Assembly: GCF_000006445.2 (NCBI RefSeq)
Contig: NC_006043.2
Location: 868,001 to 932,000 of the forward strand
Reading direction: 5' to 3'
From: Debaryomyces hansenii CBS767
Lineage: Eukaryota > Ascomycota > Pichiomycetes > Serinales > Debaryomycetaceae
DNA: 64,000 bases
This document shows, piece by piece, positions 1 through 9,736 of this stretch. The number at the start of each line of letters is the position of its first letter. Position 1 is the stretch's first letter. The position numbers were made by a program, and so were the translations under genes. A model generated the notes under the pieces. The model did not search any database. It was not told the DNA's origin and worked only from the letters and a program-made list of their open reading frames with translations.

Positions 1-1160
1 CACCCCATTCAACCGGTCAGCCAATCGTATCACGTATTACTCAAGAATCTAAAAAATTAGCTATTACTGTTACTACAACCACTTTACTACTGCCACACTC
101 ATACATATACTCTGAACACTCTTAGCGCTCTGTACGCTCTGCACGCTCGATACACTCCACACACACTACAACTACATTACAACTTCCTACCAATCTATCA
201 GCACCCAATCTTTGGCCAACCTTCCTTTGGCAGCCGTTGCGCGGGGCCTGCGTGATGTGTACGGCATTTTTGCTGTCACGGACACTACCATACCGCACTC
301 GCACCTATTCCATTAGCATAGTCCACACTGGGTGCTCTGGCACGCCACCATTGTTCTCCGTGTCGACTATCGCTAAATGCGTCGGTCGCTGACTTGGGCG
401 CGCCCAAGAGGCGCGCCTCCACCAACTCCAACACCAATCACTATTCTCGATTACTTGTACTGCGTCGTCTGTATCGCACAATATTTACCAATTTATCGAT
501 ACTGTATATCCATTCCGTCATACTACGCACAACTTCACATATCCTACACATACTCTAATTATATCCTTCACATACCCCAAATAATTCCCAAACCGGCCCA
601 CAACTTGTATCACAAACTGTACCTCATTGTTCCCAAACTGTACCATTCTGTAATAATTCTCGTACTTTACATATCCGCCTCCAGTTACATGACCTCTTAT
701 GTAATAATACGCCGTTGATCGCCTATTACGCCACCAGTACGCTACTAACTATGCAACCACTTCGGGTGGAGCATTGGAGACTTCGACGTTGGCGTTGGCC
801 TGTAGAGCACTTGGGCCAGTGGCAGGGAACTGACACAAAGTCACAGGGGGGCTAATAAAAAAAATACTCGAATTAGTACTCAGTCGGGAATGATTGGATT
901 ATCTACATATATGGGAATTATCCCTTTTATTTTTCCATATAACTTTTTATCGATATATTTGATTATCGGGTTATTTGTATATTATCAAAGTGATAACATA
1001 CTGAAGCTGATTGCAGATTATACATACAATACGAGCATTAGCGCTAAGAATCGAAAAAGCGGTATTAAAGTATTTTTGATCGATTGTATTGATTATTATT
1101 GATTGTTACATTAAATTGTCACAACAACAACATTGAAGTCGTACAACAGCAGTTATTGGT
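1..1160. other. Long non-coding leader upstream of the first gene
   Basis: I see no convincing gene here. The stretch contains two adjacent GC-rich palindromes (393-419), then a strongly G-poor segment (421-660, about 18 G against 74 C on the + strand), then AT-rich sequence up to the ATG at 1161. Open frames at 377-718 and 890-1102 have low-complexity composition and no recognisable domain. A long regulatory region or a long 5' UTR of the 1161 gene is the simplest reading. Confidence 0.5.
393..419. promoter_or_regulatory. Two adjacent GC-rich palindromes, each with GGCGCGCC
   Basis: Positions 393-408 read cttgggcgcgcccaag, a perfect 16-bp palindrome. Positions 408-419 read gaggcgcgcctc, a perfect 12-bp palindrome that shares one base with the first. 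Both contain the octamer GGCGCGCC (397-404 and 410-417), 13 bp apart. In an AT-rich yeast intergenic region this is unusual. A paired binding site for a dimeric factor is an inference; I do not recognise the factor. Confidence 0.45.
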
Positions 1161-2195
1161 ATGGCATCACATAATCACAATAGGAACGGGCTTTCGCTAT
1201 TTTCATTCAAGCTGGGATCTAACGGGTCGAGTAAGTCGTCGGTGAAGGGCGGTGAGAGCACGTCGCCCACTAACCGATCGATTGAGAACCATCAGTTGTC
1301 GTCGCCGGTGAATTCGCCTATGTTGATGGGTGATGAGACCAGCGACGTGGTCAGCGAGGCCAACAGCGATATCTTTGAGCGCTCGGTCCAAGATTCGTGC
1401 ACAGACCTCCACCTGACCCACTCACAGCCCAAATGTAACCGTTGCACCACCAACAGGTCTAGGAGCTGTACTCACAACTCTTCGCTCTCGTTGCAGGGTG
1501 GGTTGAAGAACGAGGATTTCATTCCGCCGGCCATCGATGCCACCACGTCCATTTTGAGTGACGAGGACATGAACCTAGACGACGTCGAGATGGTGTATTC
1601 TAACAGAAGAAACTCGTCGGTCATCGGCCTCAACATGGCTCTCGGTAGACCATTTGGCAGCTCCAGAAAAAGCTCGACCTACTCACTCCAGCTGAGCCAG
1701 CCTCAGGCGGCACAACAGACACAGTCTCCCATTTCTCCTCCAAAATTGACGTCTTCCAAGTCTTCGTTGAGCTTCTACTCGTATGCTGACATGATCAGCA
1801 ACGAGGAAATGCAAAGAAGACCTTCGTTCAAACAATCATATTCATATTCCCAAAATTCTTTCCCCCTTAAGAAAAAATCGCATGTTGGCTCGATTCCTCC
1901 TCCTTACAAGAAATCGGGTCAATCTTTGTTGTCGAAAGAGTTATCGGCAAAAAACCCCTCTACTACTGCATCACCCAACCAATCATTTTCCAACCAGAAT
2001 TTTTTAATTCTGCCTGAATCGTCGGATTCGGAACATGAGAACTATTTCCAGGGTAAACGTAAGTCAATCTCATCTAACATATCTTCGAACTCGAAGCCAA
2101 ATAACTTGAGGTTCGATAATGATAATGAAAGTTTAGTTTCAAGCTCGGTCGGTGATTGTTTAAGACAATCCACCACCGAAATTAACGGTAATTAA
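1161..2195 (+). CDS. Disordered, serine-rich fungal protein of unknown function
   Basis: A 344-residue protein starting at an ATG, with no obvious catalytic domain, signal peptide or membrane segment. It is rich in Ser, Asn and Gln and largely predicted to be disordered. Two islands look conserved: residues ~120-180 (a PAIDATTSIL-type block leading into NRRNSSVIGLNMALGRPF) and residues ~205-225 (SFYSYADMISNEE). Several RRxSS/RKSS-type sites (NRRNSS, SSRKSS, RRPSF) look like basophilic kinase targets. This suggests a phosphoregulated cytoplasmic or cortical protein, but I cannot assign a family with certainty and leave it unnamed. It is convergent with IMP4 downstream. Confidence 0.8.
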   Translation: MASHNHNRNGLSLFSFKLGSNGSSKSSVKGGESTSPTNRSIENHQLSSPVNSPMLMGDETSDVVSEANSDIFERSVQDSCTDLHLTHSQPKCNRCTTNRSRSCTHNSSLSLQGGLKNEDFIPPAIDATTSILSDEDMNLDDVEMVYSNRRNSSVIGLNMALGRPFGSSRKSSTYSLQLSQPQAAQQTQSPISPPKLTSSKSSLSFYSYADMISNEEMQRRPSFKQSYSYSQNSFPLKKKSHVGSIPPPYKKSGQSLLSKELSAKNPSTTASPNQSFSNQNFLILPESSDSEHENYFQGKRKSISSNISSNSKPNNLRFDNDNESLVSSSVGDCLRQSTTEINGN

Positions 2196-2602
2196 AATAG
2201 GCATTCCGCCTCCTCCATCTGTACCAAATTGTTAGATTAGGTGATTTTAATTTTTTATGTGTATGTCTTCTTGACGGTTTATTTCTTGGTTTATCTTTAT
2301 TGTATTTTAGTTTGTATTTTAAATTGAATAATTAGTATAACATACAACTTATTATATTTGTCAATTTCCAGATTCAAGACACTTATTCCTTCTACAACGA
2401 CCTATCCATCAGCTATATAACCAAAACGTCCGAACTAAGATACACAACAATACACGAATTATGGCAGTACATAGTACATATATTGGCCAATGCGATTTCT
2501 GAATCGTAAAACCGTGTTAGTCTGTTACATTTATGCGGTTTACAATTATCTACACTTGTACAGTCTAATCTGTCCTATTCATGCATTGGGTAGTATACAA
2601 TA
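2196..2602. other. Convergent intergenic region
   Basis: Three-prime flanks of the 1161 gene and of IMP4. AT-rich; I see no gene, RNA or repeat in it. Confidence 0.5.
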
Positions 2603-3457
2603 TTAACCTAAATAATTCTTTCTATTACCGGTTCTGATGAATCTTCTTAATTGCCATTCGACTTCGCTATCCTTATTATCAAGCAATCCTAATCTCAACT
2701 CATACAATCTCATTTCAAATCTAGGACCCACCTCACTTAGTTCAACTGTATCCTTCGTTTTGACATACATATGATGTCTTACCGAAATAAAATCATCATT
2801 ATTAATAAACGTAATAACTCTGGAAGAGTCCTTCTTAACTCCAGGTGGGAATAAATGCTTCATGATTTTTACAACTCTCTTACCTAATTCACTCGTGAAA
2901 TTTTCAAATACCAAATGTGGGTACGATTCTGAAGAGTTACCGATTTCTGGTAAATCGTGTCTTAATTTGACGTTGTGCAATGTAAAAATGATACTTGGTC
3001 CATGTGGGAAATGTGATATGGTTAATGAGGTTGGTATACCTCTATGTTCATGCAATATTATCAAATCACTTATTTGAACTCTTTGACAAGTGGCAACTAA
3101 ATCAGTTATCACATAGTTACCTCTATTTAACTTGATCGAATTTGGAAACATAAGTTTAATCTCTTTAGAAAATTGCAAGAGCTTGACAGATGGATTTCTA
3201 GATGTGGTGATTAAAACTTTTGGCTCACTTATACCAGATAATGCCAGATATTCATCATCTATTTCAGTCTGTTCACTTTCGTCGTAGATAAAATCTTTTT
3301 GTAATTCTTTGTCTTCTGCTAATTCCTTAGATAATGGTTTACCAGAAGCCAAAGCTGCCTTCAACTGCTGTCTTTTCTCTGTTAAGCTGGATTCTTGTAA
3401 TTCAAGAGACTTTCTGTATAAATATTCTCTTCTTTCTCTTGCTTGTTTCCTAATCAT
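2603..3457 (-). CDS. IMP4: U3 snoRNP protein Imp4
   Basis: A 284-residue protein (S. cerevisiae Imp4 is 290). The basic N-terminus ([17 protein letters not shown]) and the [14 protein letters not shown] block match Imp4 closely. Residues ~80-265 form a Brix domain ([12 protein letters not shown] start; later [14 protein letters not shown]). Imp4 is part of the Mpp10-Imp3-Imp4 subcomplex of the small-subunit processome, pairs U3 snoRNA with pre-rRNA, and acts in the nucleolus in 18S rRNA maturation. The start is an ATG at 3457. It lies head-to-tail with TRK1, about 175 bp from the TRK1 stop. Nothing in the sequence looks broken. Confidence 0.95.
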   Translation of the reverse strand: MIRKQARERREYLYRKSLELQESSLTEKRQQLKAALASGKPLSKELAEDKELQKDFIYDESEQTEIDDEYLALSGISEPKVLITTSRNPSVKLLQFSKEIKLMFPNSIKLNRGNYVITDLVATCQRVQISDLIILHEHRGIPTSLTISHFPHGPSIIFTLHNVKLRHDLPEIGNSSESYPHLVFENFTSELGKRVVKIMKHLFPPGVKKDSSRVITFINNDDFISVRHHMYVKTKDTVELSEVGPRFEMRLYELRLGLLDNKDSEVEWQLRRFIRTGNRKNYLG

Positions 3458-3633
3458 CGTTCTCGTAGTGGTAAATGTAAAACCTAATGATTACTACAAA
3501 GAATTTTTTTTTAAATACATGCGAAGAGGTAGATTAAAAATATCGCAAAAAAAAAAAAAAATCTGCTACTTATATTTACTGTGTCGCTCGAATCAAATTA
3601 TAAATCAATGGTTATTAAGTGATATTTATGCTA

Positions 3634-6600
3634 TTATGCTAAGTCGTCCATTTCGTGTGACTCCGTAGTAACTATGTAATGTGGAGTTTCTGGCTTAGGT
3701 TTACTTGACCTTACTGATGATTTTCTTCTACCTAAAATGTTGGTATTATCAAAGCCAAAACTTGAAGCCCTTCTAGTAAACGCTCTTCTGAATGCATTCC
3801 CATCATCCAAGCTATTTGATGTTTCCATTGTTTGATGTCTCCTGATAGCATGATTCTCTTGAAGATTATCACGTTTTTGCATATTGTCATCTGGTAGCAT
3901 GATAGCTCTATCTAATGCATAGGGCAAACCTCTGTGCCTCCCTCTGATGACCATTGCGATCATAACTAATTTAGATAATACTGTAAACTCTCCCGATAAT
4001 GAAACATCGACACCAGGATATCCCAAGGATAATCCTACCGTACCGTATGCACTTATAATTTCGAATAAAATAGTGAAAATCGAGAATCTGTAGTTATTCT
4101 TATTTAGTTTTGGACCTTCAGCAATACAAATAATAAAAAGTCCCAAAAAAATGAACCATAAATCAAAAGATAATTGATTTCTTAAATGGGCTCCTATAAA
4201 ATTTCTAGGAGTTTTGTCATCTGGTGCATCATCGTTGTCGTCATTATTGTCCTTTAAATAAACACCTAATGATTGTTCTTCGTAAACGTTGGTCCTTCTG
4301 ATTGATATAGCCAATGGCAAAACAGATATATACATCATTAACATGTAACTCACTTGGACTGCTGGATGCAATTCTGACAAATCAACTACTGCAAAGCCAG
4401 CAGTTCTCGTACTAAAGGCTTGGAATAATCCATCCATAACTCTCAATCCTATGGGAGTACTTTCCAAGTATTTATTGTTCAAGTCAAGAACAATAAATAA
4501 AATTAAATCAACTGCATTCAATACAACAAGAATAATAAATAACCACCAAGTCGGCACTGAAGGAAATAATAAGGTGAAACATCTTCTTGGATGATCCAAT
4601 AAAAAACCTAACGATTCGTTAAATAATGACATCGGTTTAGATAATTTGAATAAAACCCAAATAATAAATCGCAACATGACAGGAAACCCAGTGTTCCCTA
4701 TAACAATAAAAAAAGCAACAATTACCATAACATAGACAGATTTATCAAAACTTTGCATAGAATTAGGTGTTAGAGTATGTCCCAAATCATTAAATGCTGA
4801 TTGGGCAGTAAAAAATGCCCACCACGTTGGAGTTATGCCCACATTAATCACGTCTGCTTTATATACTGGTTGATATAAAATATATGGTAATAAGCAGGTA
4901 AATGCTAAGATATGAAACCCAATATAATATATTACAATAATCTTGATAAGTAGTTTAATTGCTCTATACTCAACACCACCTAATTCTTCTTTTTGCTCTT
5001 CACTTAGATGAACGAACGTTGAATTTCTTCCAACAGTCGGCACCCACGATAAATAATTGGTACTCATTACTTTCAGAAGTGATTTTCCATCTTCTTCTTC
5101 GTCATCATCATCCTCGTCCGAGTCGTCCGAATCGTCATAATCTGAACCGTTATTATAATTTGGCGAAAACAACGACGAATTTAATCCTACGGTTGGAGAT
5201 TTCATATACTTCAATTTCTGTTTTTTTGTCTGTTTTGGCTTCTTCTTCTTTTTCATTTTGCTTTTTATCATTTTCTCAAACGTTGGCGAATGAGACAATT
5301 CGTGGTTTTCTCCTGGGGTGACATCTAACGTATTAGATCTCTTGGTAAATTTCTTTCCACCAGTTGCGTCGGAAGAAGGAATTACTAAGTTAGATTGGGC
5401 TCTTTCAATATCATCTAGATTATCATCATGGCGGTTCTGTCTATTGTATTCATCTTCTTCATCATCTTGATCATCATCTTCGTCATCCTCATCGTCGTCA
5501 TCTTCGTCTTCATCATCACCATCATCTTCGTCGTCGTCATCACCATCATCTTCGTCGTCGTCATCATCGTCGTCAATTATTGCATTATCGTCATCAGCAT
5601 CTGTATCAGTTGTCCTATTATTGGTTTCAGAATCAATTGACTGATCGTCATCGTCATTACTTAACAGAGTGAATGATAAACTTCGTACATGTTTCCGGGG
5701 ACTTACTCCACTATTGGAAAATGTCTTCTTCAACTTTGACCATGGTTGTCTACCTCTGGAAAACCTACGTTTTTTCTTCCATTTTCTAATTGGCTTATCA
5801 TTTACATTGAAATGAATCTGGGATTTTTTTGTGAAAATAGGATTTTGACTGTCTTTCTCAATCTCATTGGGTGATTTGATAATTAAAACATCGTCTTCAT
5901 CACCATTGTCCTTACGTTCGGATTTATGATTATCCTGGAGCATAGCAATGGACATATACATATCGGAAGGTTCAATCTCTTTCTGGCGAATTTTAGATGG
6001 CTGGGGTAAATTACCAAATCGAATCCCATCGAGCGACCTTGGTGGACTTTCTGGTCGACTTAGGTTAATTGGGTTTCTGGAATCTGGTGCGACACCAGAG
6101 GATATATCTGTGTCACTTGGTTCGCTTATATGATTAACATTATTTGAATTGATACTCGGATTTTGAGGAGGACTCGAATGTTTGCTGGCAGGCAGGGTCG
6201 AAGAAGAATTGGAGAAAGCTACTTCATCAATAACAGGTTCAGGACCAGAACTTTGGGGGTTATTAAGCCCCAATCCTCTATTAACTTCGGTATTCAACCT
6301 TGTTGGATCTAGGGATTGTGTCCTTGCAGCTAACGTCGCGTTTCGTCTCATCTTGTTATTTAACTTGGAACTTTCTTTAATATTGTCAAAATGCCTTTCA
6401 AACCAATACAATCTAATAAATAATAATGAACCGTGAATAAAAATTGGAGTTGTAAGAGTCGTGATGATATAGATTAGAATTTGCTGGTATAATGCCAAAC
6501 GGTTCAAATTCACAGTATTAAGGCCGGCTTGCGTACTTGCACATCCCGTAAAAAACAATGCATCAATGTACCTAATATTTCGAATGGGATAAAATATCAC

Positions 6601-6786
6601 TGACCCAAGAAACGTCATGAATAAGATATACGTATAGTGGGCCGCTCTGAAATTGGGAATTACAACTTTGACATATGGATATACTTTTTCAGTAGTCCGA
6701 TGAATTGCGTTTCTAATTTTTAATCCAGTATCACCATGGACTCGATGCCTCTTATAGGAATGCCATAACTTGCTAACCCTGTTCAT
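3634..6786 (-). CDS. TRK1: High-affinity potassium transporter Trk1
   Basis: A 1050-residue plasma-membrane K+ transporter of the TrkH/HKT family, shorter than S. cerevisiae Trk1 (1235). The four M1-P-M2 units are visible by their filter loops: GCASTQAGLNTV (near residue 80), SAFNDLGHTLTP (~660), STRTAGFAVVDL (~795) and SAYGTVGLSLGYP (~910). Between the first and second units is a ~450-residue cytosolic loop with a run of Asp/Glu (near residues 390-450) coded by an ATC/GTC trinucleotide tract. The C-terminal tail is basic and serine-rich. In S. cerevisiae TRK1 adjoins URA2 and SPT10, which are also here. Start ATG at 6786. Confidence 0.96.
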   Translation of the reverse strand: MNRVSKLWHSYKRHRVHGDTGLKIRNAIHRTTEKVYPYVKVVIPNFRAAHYTYILFMTFLGSVIFYPIRNIRYIDALFFTGCASTQAGLNTVNLNRLALYQQILIYIITTLTTPIFIHGSLLFIRLYWFERHFDNIKESSKLNNKMRRNATLAARTQSLDPTRLNTEVNRGLGLNNPQSSGPEPVIDEVAFSNSSSTLPASKHSSPPQNPSINSNNVNHISEPSDTDISSGVAPDSRNPINLSRPESPPRSLDGIRFGNLPQPSKIRQKEIEPSDMYMSIAMLQDNHKSERKDNGDEDDVLIIKSPNEIEKDSQNPIFTKKSQIHFNVNDKPIRKWKKKRRFSRGRQPWSKLKKTFSNSGVSPRKHVRSLSFTLLSNDDDDQSIDSETNNRTTDTDADDDNAIIDDDDDDDEDDGDDDDEDDGDDEDEDDDDEDDEDDDQDDEEDEYNRQNRHDDNLDDIERAQSNLVIPSSDATGGKKFTKRSNTLDVTPGENHELSHSPTFEKMIKSKMKKKKKPKQTKKQKLKYMKSPTVGLNSSLFSPNYNNGSDYDDSDDSDEDDDDEEEDGKSLLKVMSTNYLSWVPTVGRNSTFVHLSEEQKEELGGVEYRAIKLLIKIIVIYYIGFHILAFTCLLPYILYQPVYKADVINVGITPTWWAFFTAQSAFNDLGHTLTPNSMQSFDKSVYVMVIVAFFIVIGNTGFPVMLRFIIWVLFKLSKPMSLFNESLGFLLDHPRRCFTLLFPSVPTWWLFIILVVLNAVDLILFIVLDLNNKYLESTPIGLRVMDGLFQAFSTRTAGFAVVDLSELHPAVQVSYMLMMYISVLPLAISIRRTNVYEEQSLGVYLKDNNDDNDDAPDDKTPRNFIGAHLRNQLSFDLWFIFLGLFIICIAEGPKLNKNNYRFSIFTILFEIISAYGTVGLSLGYPGVDVSLSGEFTVLSKLVMIAMVIRGRHRGLPYALDRAIMLPDDNMQKRDNLQENHAIRRHQTMETSNSLDDGNAFRRAFTRRASSFGFDNTNILGRRKSSVRSSKPKPETPHYIVTTESHEMDDLA
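5455..5575 (-). repeat. Trinucleotide/24-bp tandem repeat coding the Trk1 acidic tract
   Basis: On the + strand the tract is made of atc, gtc and ttc triplets. Positions 5514-5537 and 5538-5561 are two perfect tandem copies of a 24-bp unit, each coding DDDDEDDG on the minus strand. The length is a multiple of three, so copy-number change by slippage would keep TRK1 in frame. Confidence 0.85.
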
Positions 6787-7411
6787 TTTCCTTTTTATTT
6801 ATTTATTAACGTATAAATTCAACAATTCATTAACAAATTCGTCTGACTCTCCAAATATGAATAAAACTGATGCTAAGAATGGGATCAAATGACCACTTCC
6901 TTTATAACTAATGAAAAGCTATCTACTATTAAATGATCGTACTATTTGGTTTGTCAAATATCTTGTGTCTTCATGAAGGTTATTATTTACTTCAATATTA
7001 TGATAAGCCTTCAAATTATTTTCACATAGAAAATTTTGTTTTGTGTAATTATTATATTTTCAATAATTTGACATCTGCTATGAATTTCATTGTAACACTT
7101 TTAGGGGCTTTAATCTAGAGGAGAACATCAATATGGTTATATTAAGAAAGTTTGGGATATTTTTGTGTATTATTAAGAATATTCTTTAAAATATCAATGA
7201 CTCGAATTTGAATTCAAACTTGTAAGAACGGTATGATTGCATTCATGATAGTTTTTCATCTTTTTGCAATTTAATGGAAATAAGGAAAAAATGTATATTA
7301 TTAATTATGAATCTGAAACAGAATGCTATATGTATTAGTGTTAGTAAAAGAAAAATACGGTCTAACAATTAGAGCTGACTGTATTATATTTTATATAGTA
7401 TGACGAATTTA
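6787..7411. other. Intergenic region upstream of TRK1
   Basis: Holds the TRK1 promoter side and the 3' flank of the first MFS gene. AT-rich; I see no further gene or defined motif. Confidence 0.4.
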
Positions 7412-9055
7412 TTAATTGGTGTTGAAGCTTTCAGGAGTTCTCAATCCGTACTTAATTAGAGCTTTCTTTCTCATACTCTCGCCAAAATAAATTAGCACTA
7501 TTCCGCATATTGCTCCAACCCACAATACAAATGCACTGATTGTACAGCTCCAACCCACACCTATATTGTCAATGCTTCTAAGGCATGTTGCAGATGCGAC
7601 GGCTGCTGCAATATAACGAGAGAAGTAGCTGCTTCCAATACCATCACCTCCCAATTCAGGCATCGAATCCACACAGTAAGTATTTGCAGCCGGGAATATA
7701 CAGGTTTGTGCAACTCCACTGATAAACATGAAAATGACGGGAACGGCGATACCACCTTTCTCTTTTTCCACAGACCAGCCGTATATGATCATACAAGCGG
7801 GATAGACAACGCCAATAGGTATGAGGATCGTTCTTAATCTATCTTCGGGAACTCTTCTTCCTTTGATTTTAATATATTTCTTGACTGTGTAGTCTGCCCA
7901 TCGTCCACCAAATAAGCTTCCAACTAGATATCCAAGACCAGGAGGTAGATAAAAAAGAGCACTCAAGATAGGCGAAGTCAAGTCGAATCTGGGATCCATG
8001 ACATATCTGATTGGTGTTAATAATGAATACATTGTGAAGACAACTGAAATTGTAATAAACCCATCTATAGATAAATTTGGATATTTTAATGCCGTCATAA
8101 TTCGTAAAGGATTATAGGTGATAAAAACAAATTTTTTATTGGGGTTATCTTTCCTAGCCTCTCGAAGCACTATTTGATGCTTTGTTTCTAGCGATGTTTC
8201 TGGTAAGAAAACAAACGCCATTGCCATCACAACAAATCCAATTCCTGCTAATACAAAGAAAATAACACGCCAGGATGTAAAATTAACAATTATCCCACCA
8301 CCAACACTTCCTAGTGCCGTACCAAATTGAGCTCCCATTATAATAATGCTCATATACGTACCTCTTTCTGTGGGAATATATAAATCACCAACGATGTGGG
8401 CACCAATACTGAAAAACGCAGTACCAACCAATGCAGTTAGTGATCTGAATACGAAAAACATTGCAAGGTGAGGAGAAACTGCTACTAGAATAGAGCATAC
8501 TGAGAAAAGGCAGGAACAAACCAAAAACGAAAACCTTCTACCATAGATATCTGAAAAAGGCGAAAACACACATGGAGATAACGACATAAACACACAGTAG
8601 ACGGCACTGGAGACATTGATGATTTCACCAGTGGTATTATATTCTTTAGCCATCTCAGGAATTGCTGGCAAAAATGCTAAGGAGGACAAAGGCGATAAAA
8701 ACCCTGACACGGCTGCAATGAAAATGCAGATCTTTTTTGTTCTATTACTAAATCTCTCAGTTTTGGTATCCTTGGATGTCGCATCTATATCTGAGCCATT
8801 GCTTTTCTCATCGCCCAAAGCTTTTTCTATATCTCGGTATGGGGAAACATGTTGTTCTATGCGTTGGTCTTCATCTTGTCCAGGTAACCTTGAGTTACTA
8901 GACCTCCTAGATTGTATCCTGGAGATCAGTCGATGAACTGCTTCATCAGTGACGCTGGTTAACTCCAAAGGGATAGTCTCATTGAACACATTAGGTTGTG
9001 ATTCGTGAAATGATTCTTCAGCCAGTTCTAACAGTGATGTCGAACGACTAGACAT
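7412..9055 (-). CDS. MFS drug:H+ antiporter, QDR/DTR1-like (intact copy)
   Basis: A 547-residue major facilitator protein of the DHA1 (12-TM) type. A ~110-residue hydrophilic N-terminus is followed by TM1 (ICIFIAAVSGFLSPLSS), a motif A variant in the TM2-TM3 loop (FSDIYGRRFSF) and the other helices to a short basic tail. The closest named families I can point to are Qdr1-3/Dtr1/Aqr1, exporters of drugs, organic acids or dityrosine at the plasma or prospore membrane; the substrate cannot be told from sequence. A second copy lies immediately upstream (9737-11380), near-identical through the membrane core but diverged at both ends. Start ATG at 9055. Confidence 0.92.
   Translation of the reverse strand: MSSRSTSLLELAEESFHESQPNVFNETIPLELTSVTDEAVHRLISRIQSRRSSNSRLPGQDEDQRIEQHVSPYRDIEKALGDEKSNGSDIDATSKDTKTERFSNRTKKICIFIAAVSGFLSPLSSLAFLPAIPEMAKEYNTTGEIINVSSAVYCVFMSLSPCVFSPFSDIYGRRFSFLVCSCLFSVCSILVAVSPHLAMFFVFRSLTALVGTAFFSIGAHIVGDLYIPTERGTYMSIIIMGAQFGTALGSVGGGIIVNFTSWRVIFFVLAGIGFVVMAMAFVFLPETSLETKHQIVLREARKDNPNKKFVFITYNPLRIMTALKYPNLSIDGFITISVVFTMYSLLTPIRYVMDPRFDLTSPILSALFYLPPGLGYLVGSLFGGRWADYTVKKYIKIKGRRVPEDRLRTILIPIGVVYPACMIIYGWSVEKEKGGIAVPVIFMFISGVAQTCIFPAANTYCVDSMPELGGDGIGSSYFSRYIAAAVASATCLRSIDNIGVGWSCTISAFVLWVGAICGIVLIYFGESMRKKALIKYGLRTPESFNTN
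7477..8716. repeat. MFS core repeat, unit 1
   Basis: Matches 9796-11035 at a constant offset of 2319 bp. Positions 7908-8652 (745 bp) are identical to 10227-10971 by eye. The 430 bp nearer the 3' end of the genes carries about ten mismatches, six of them clustered at 7884-7907. Similarity falls off sharply outside the unit. Confidence 0.9.
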
Positions 9056-9736
9056 TCTAATGATTTTTTCTTCCTATAATAAATGCGGTATTGAATGTTA
9101 CGATTACTCAAATCTCATTTATCCAGTCTCTGTAATCAATATTGAGTACCATTTATTCTTTATATTCTTAAAGGAAGGTTGGCCAAAAGGGAACTTTTTC
9201 TTTTCAATCGCTGCATCCCGGAGTAATTAATTCCCCCACATATATACTCCTCAACTTTGCGACTGAAATTTACGATTCTATAAAGTAGTTAATTGATTAA
9301 CTACCAATATGTTTAATAATAAACTACAGATTCATAACGTTAAGAATGAAATGTATGTGCTAATAGTGATAGACTATAATACTCCTTATCGCAATTCTAC
9401 AAATTTATCATTGGCATTACTTCTAATTAATGAATGGTTTTCGCACTTGCAGATTAGGTACTTGTGATAAATTACCATGGTGAAAGCCGGATACACCCGT
9501 CAAAACTGTGCGGGTAATCCCAGATTTGCAGCCTTCATGCATAAACTACTTTTTGGTGATACTTCTAATTGGATGGTGGGTCAGTAGCTAAATCATAACC
9601 CCGAAGAAATGACGAGAAGAACACGGAAATGAAATTGAATCTAGTACTCGGGATAATTTTTCTATGTATTGCTATTCTAAGAATAGGAACTTTAAATAAT
9701 GAACCTTTAAGATAAATGATTATCACTCGTTCAATT
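9056..9736. other. Intergenic region between the two MFS copies
   Basis: Promoter side of the intact MFS gene and 3' flank of the broken one. It contains an acccg...cgggt inverted element near 9497-9513. The sequence upstream of the intact copy does not resemble that upstream of the second copy, so the flanks are not part of a recent duplication. No gene seen. Confidence 0.4.

Noticed and set aside
377..718. 113-codon + strand open frame in the leader
   Set aside because: Its composition simply follows the C-rich, G-poor sequence; no domain and no resemblance to a known protein.
743..749. TACTAAC that could be a branch site of a 5' UTR intron
   Set aside because: No matching GTATGT-type donor upstream at a suitable distance and no close acceptor AG.
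890..1102. 70-codon hydrophobic open frame before the first gene
   Set aside because: AT-rich chance frame ending just before the 1161 gene; no family signal.
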